In this document: in pieces, positions 62,921 through 64,000 of the stretch
Layout: every line of letters starts with the position of its first letter
Position numbering within the stretch: position 1 is the first letter of the stretch
DNA from: Brevibacterium sp. 'Marine'
Lineage (GTDB): Bacteria > Actinomycetota > Actinomycetes > Actinomycetales > Brevibacteriaceae
Assembly: GCF_012844365.1 (NCBI RefSeq)
Contig: NZ_CP051626.1
Location: 1,364,001 to 1,428,000 of the forward strand
Length of the DNA stretch: 64,000 nucleotides
Direction: 5' to 3'
Notes under the pieces: generated by a model
What the model was told of the DNA's origin: nothing
The model's input: only the letters and a program-made list of their open reading frames with translations
Database searches by the model: none
Program-made: the position numbers and the translations under genes

Positions 62921-63823
62921 GTGAACAGTCTGTTCCAAGAGAATCTGCGGGAGTACATCGACAAACTCCGCCTCGAAGGCTACGCCGTCGCGGACAGCCA
63001 GACGACGGATCCGCACCTGATCGACCCCATGGGCCGGGCCGTCGAAACGTGGCGGGAAGGGTACCCGTACGACGAACAGTTGGACCGCGAAGAATACGAA
63101 CTCGAGAAGTACAAACTGCAGGTCGAACTGCTGAAATTCCAGTACTGGGGTCAGGACACGGGCGCCAAACACGTCATCGTCTTCGAAGGTCGTGACGCCG
63201 CCGGCAAGGGCGGAACGATCAAACGCTTCACCGAACACCTCAATCCGCGTGCCGCCCGCGTCGTCGCACTCAACAAACCCTCTGACCGCGAAGCCGGCCA
63301 ATGGTACTTCCAGCGCTATATCTCCCACCTGCCCACGAGCGGGGAGATCGTCATGTTCGACCGATCCTGGTACAACCGGGGCAATGTCGAGCGGGTCATG
63401 GGATTCTGCACCGACGACGAATACGAGACCTTCATGGAGCAGGCCCCCGTGTTCGAGAAGATGCTCATCGACTCCGGAGTCCACGTCACGAAGTTCTGGT
63501 TCTCCGTGACCCAGAGAGAGCAGCGGACCCGGTTTGCGATCCGTCAGATCGATCCGGTGCGGCGGTGGAAGCTCTCACCGATGGACCTCGAGTCCCTCGA
63601 TCGCTGGGACGACTACACGAAAGCGAAGGAAGAGACGTTCCGCCGCACGGATACCGATCACGCTCCGTGGATCACGATCAAGAGCAACGACAAGAAGCGC
63701 GCCCGCCTCAATGCGATGCGCTACTTCCTCAATCAGTTCGACTACGCGGACAAAGACCGATCGGTCGTCTATGACGCCGACCCGCTGCTCGTCCGTCGCG
63801 GCCGCGACGCCGTCGACGACTAG
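62921..63823 (+). CDS. ppk2: Polyphosphate kinase 2
   Basis: Transfers phosphate between polyphosphate and nucleoside (di)phosphates. 300 residues from the GTG at 62921, preceded by AAAGGGAAGGA; another GTG at 62894 is in frame but lacks such a site. Walker A-like FEGRDAAGKGGTIKRF, lid region with RAARVVALNKPSDRE, Walker B-like VMFDRSWYNRGNVERVMGF. A single PPK2 domain of the usual class I size. Confidence 0.93.
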   Translation: MNSLFQENLREYIDKLRLEGYAVADSQTTDPHLIDPMGRAVETWREGYPYDEQLDREEYELEKYKLQVELLKFQYWGQDTGAKHVIVFEGRDAAGKGGTIKRFTEHLNPRAARVVALNKPSDREAGQWYFQRYISHLPTSGEIVMFDRSWYNRGNVERVMGFCTDDEYETFMEQAPVFEKMLIDSGVHVTKFWFSVTQREQRTRFAIRQIDPVRRWKLSPMDLESLDRWDDYTKAKEETFRRTDTDHAPWITIKSNDKKRARLNAMRYFLNQFDYADKDRSVVYDADPLLVRRGRDAVDD

Positions 63824-63892
63824 TTCAGTCACCGTCCACCGTCACCGAGGCGGGGGATCGCTGGTCCGGTCGACTGACTCCGGACAGAGATT

Positions 63893-63925
63893 CGGCCGGG
63901 TGGAAGGGGAAAGACCACCCGGCCG
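63893..63925 (+). terminator. Terminator after ppk2
   Basis: 11-bp stem CGGCCGGGTGG/CCACCCGGCCG (63893-63903 with 63915-63925) with an A/G-rich 11-base loop, 70 bases after the stop. It could equally end a minus-strand transcript coming from the right edge. Confidence 0.65.
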
Positions 63926-64000
63926 GAACCGTGGAGCGGGACTCGAACCCGCTGTGCAGTGACGCGCTGCTGTGCCGCCGGAACCGGAGCGCCGCCCGGA
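63926..64000 (-). other. tRNA-like T-arm at the window edge
   Basis: On the minus strand GCGGGTTCGAGTCCCGC (63932-63948) is a perfect T-arm, with GCAG/CTGC able to form an extra arm just before it. I cannot find a matching anticodon loop in the visible part, and the sequence is cut by the window end. It may be the 3' part of a class II or selenocysteine-type tRNA, or a degenerate copy. Confidence 0.35.

Noticed and set aside
63926..64000. Firm call of a selenocysteine tRNA at the right edge
   Set aside because: Only a T-arm and a possible extra arm are visible; no TCA anticodon loop can be placed, and the sequence stops at the window end.

Overview
The window is typical high-GC actinomycete chromosome. 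A Brevibacterium-like member of the Micrococcales is my best guess; that is an inference from protein sequence and gene order, since no 16S gene is present. Many genes start directly 6-7 bases after a TANNNT -10 box (leaderless transcripts), as is common in Actinomycetota. Several blocks keep the Mycobacterium gene order: pncB-clpS-DUF2017-(MBL)-rph-rdgB (Rv1330c-Rv1341), perM-purN-purH (Rv0955-Rv0957), and glmU-prs-rplY-pth ... mfd-mazG-eno-divIC-DUF501-ppx (Rv1014c-Rv1026).

Layout. 1-4.5 kb: NAD salvage, the N-end-rule adaptor ClpS, RNase PH and the house-cleaning NTPase. 4.6-11.3 kb: an oligopeptide ABC importer (lipoprotein, two permeases, one fused double ATPase) followed by an amidase. 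11.4-18.2 kb: a Pro/Gln-rich single-pass membrane protein, PerM, purNH and small proteins. 18.3-26.7 kb: PcrA helicase, tRNA-Gln, glmU-prs, L25 and Pth. 26.7-43.5 kb: rhomboid, arylsulfotransferase-like lipoprotein, mfd, mazG, enolase, DivIC, Ppx, a subtilisin-like anchored protease, NDH-2, and a divergent HxlR/oxidoreductase pair. 43.6-49.3 kb: a truncated amide hydrolase and the biotin operon bioB-A-F-D behind a BioQ-type palindrome.

49.4-61.4 kb is the most unusual part. A 31-bp direct repeat (49365-49395 and 61378-61408) brackets about 12 kb. The right copy covers the 3' end of a tRNA gene and the left copy abuts an amidohydrolase gene cut off exactly at the repeat. This looks like a genomic island inserted at the tRNA 3' end. 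Its core is an aromatic meta-cleavage operon: FAD monooxygenase, C-C hydrolase, extradiol dioxygenase, MhpA-like monooxygenase and 2-oxopent-4-enoate hydratase. A divergent TetR regulator, a decarboxylase-type amidohydrolase, an HpaI-type aldolase and a thioesterase lie around it. The edges are full of broken genes (amidohydrolase, PQQ-repeat lipoprotein, SDR, HIRAN protein) and no integrase is visible. After the tRNA the conserved chromosome resumes with an MFS transporter and PPK2.

I see no CRISPR array, rRNA or intact insertion sequence. Promoter, operator and island calls come from reading the sequence and have not been tested by search.
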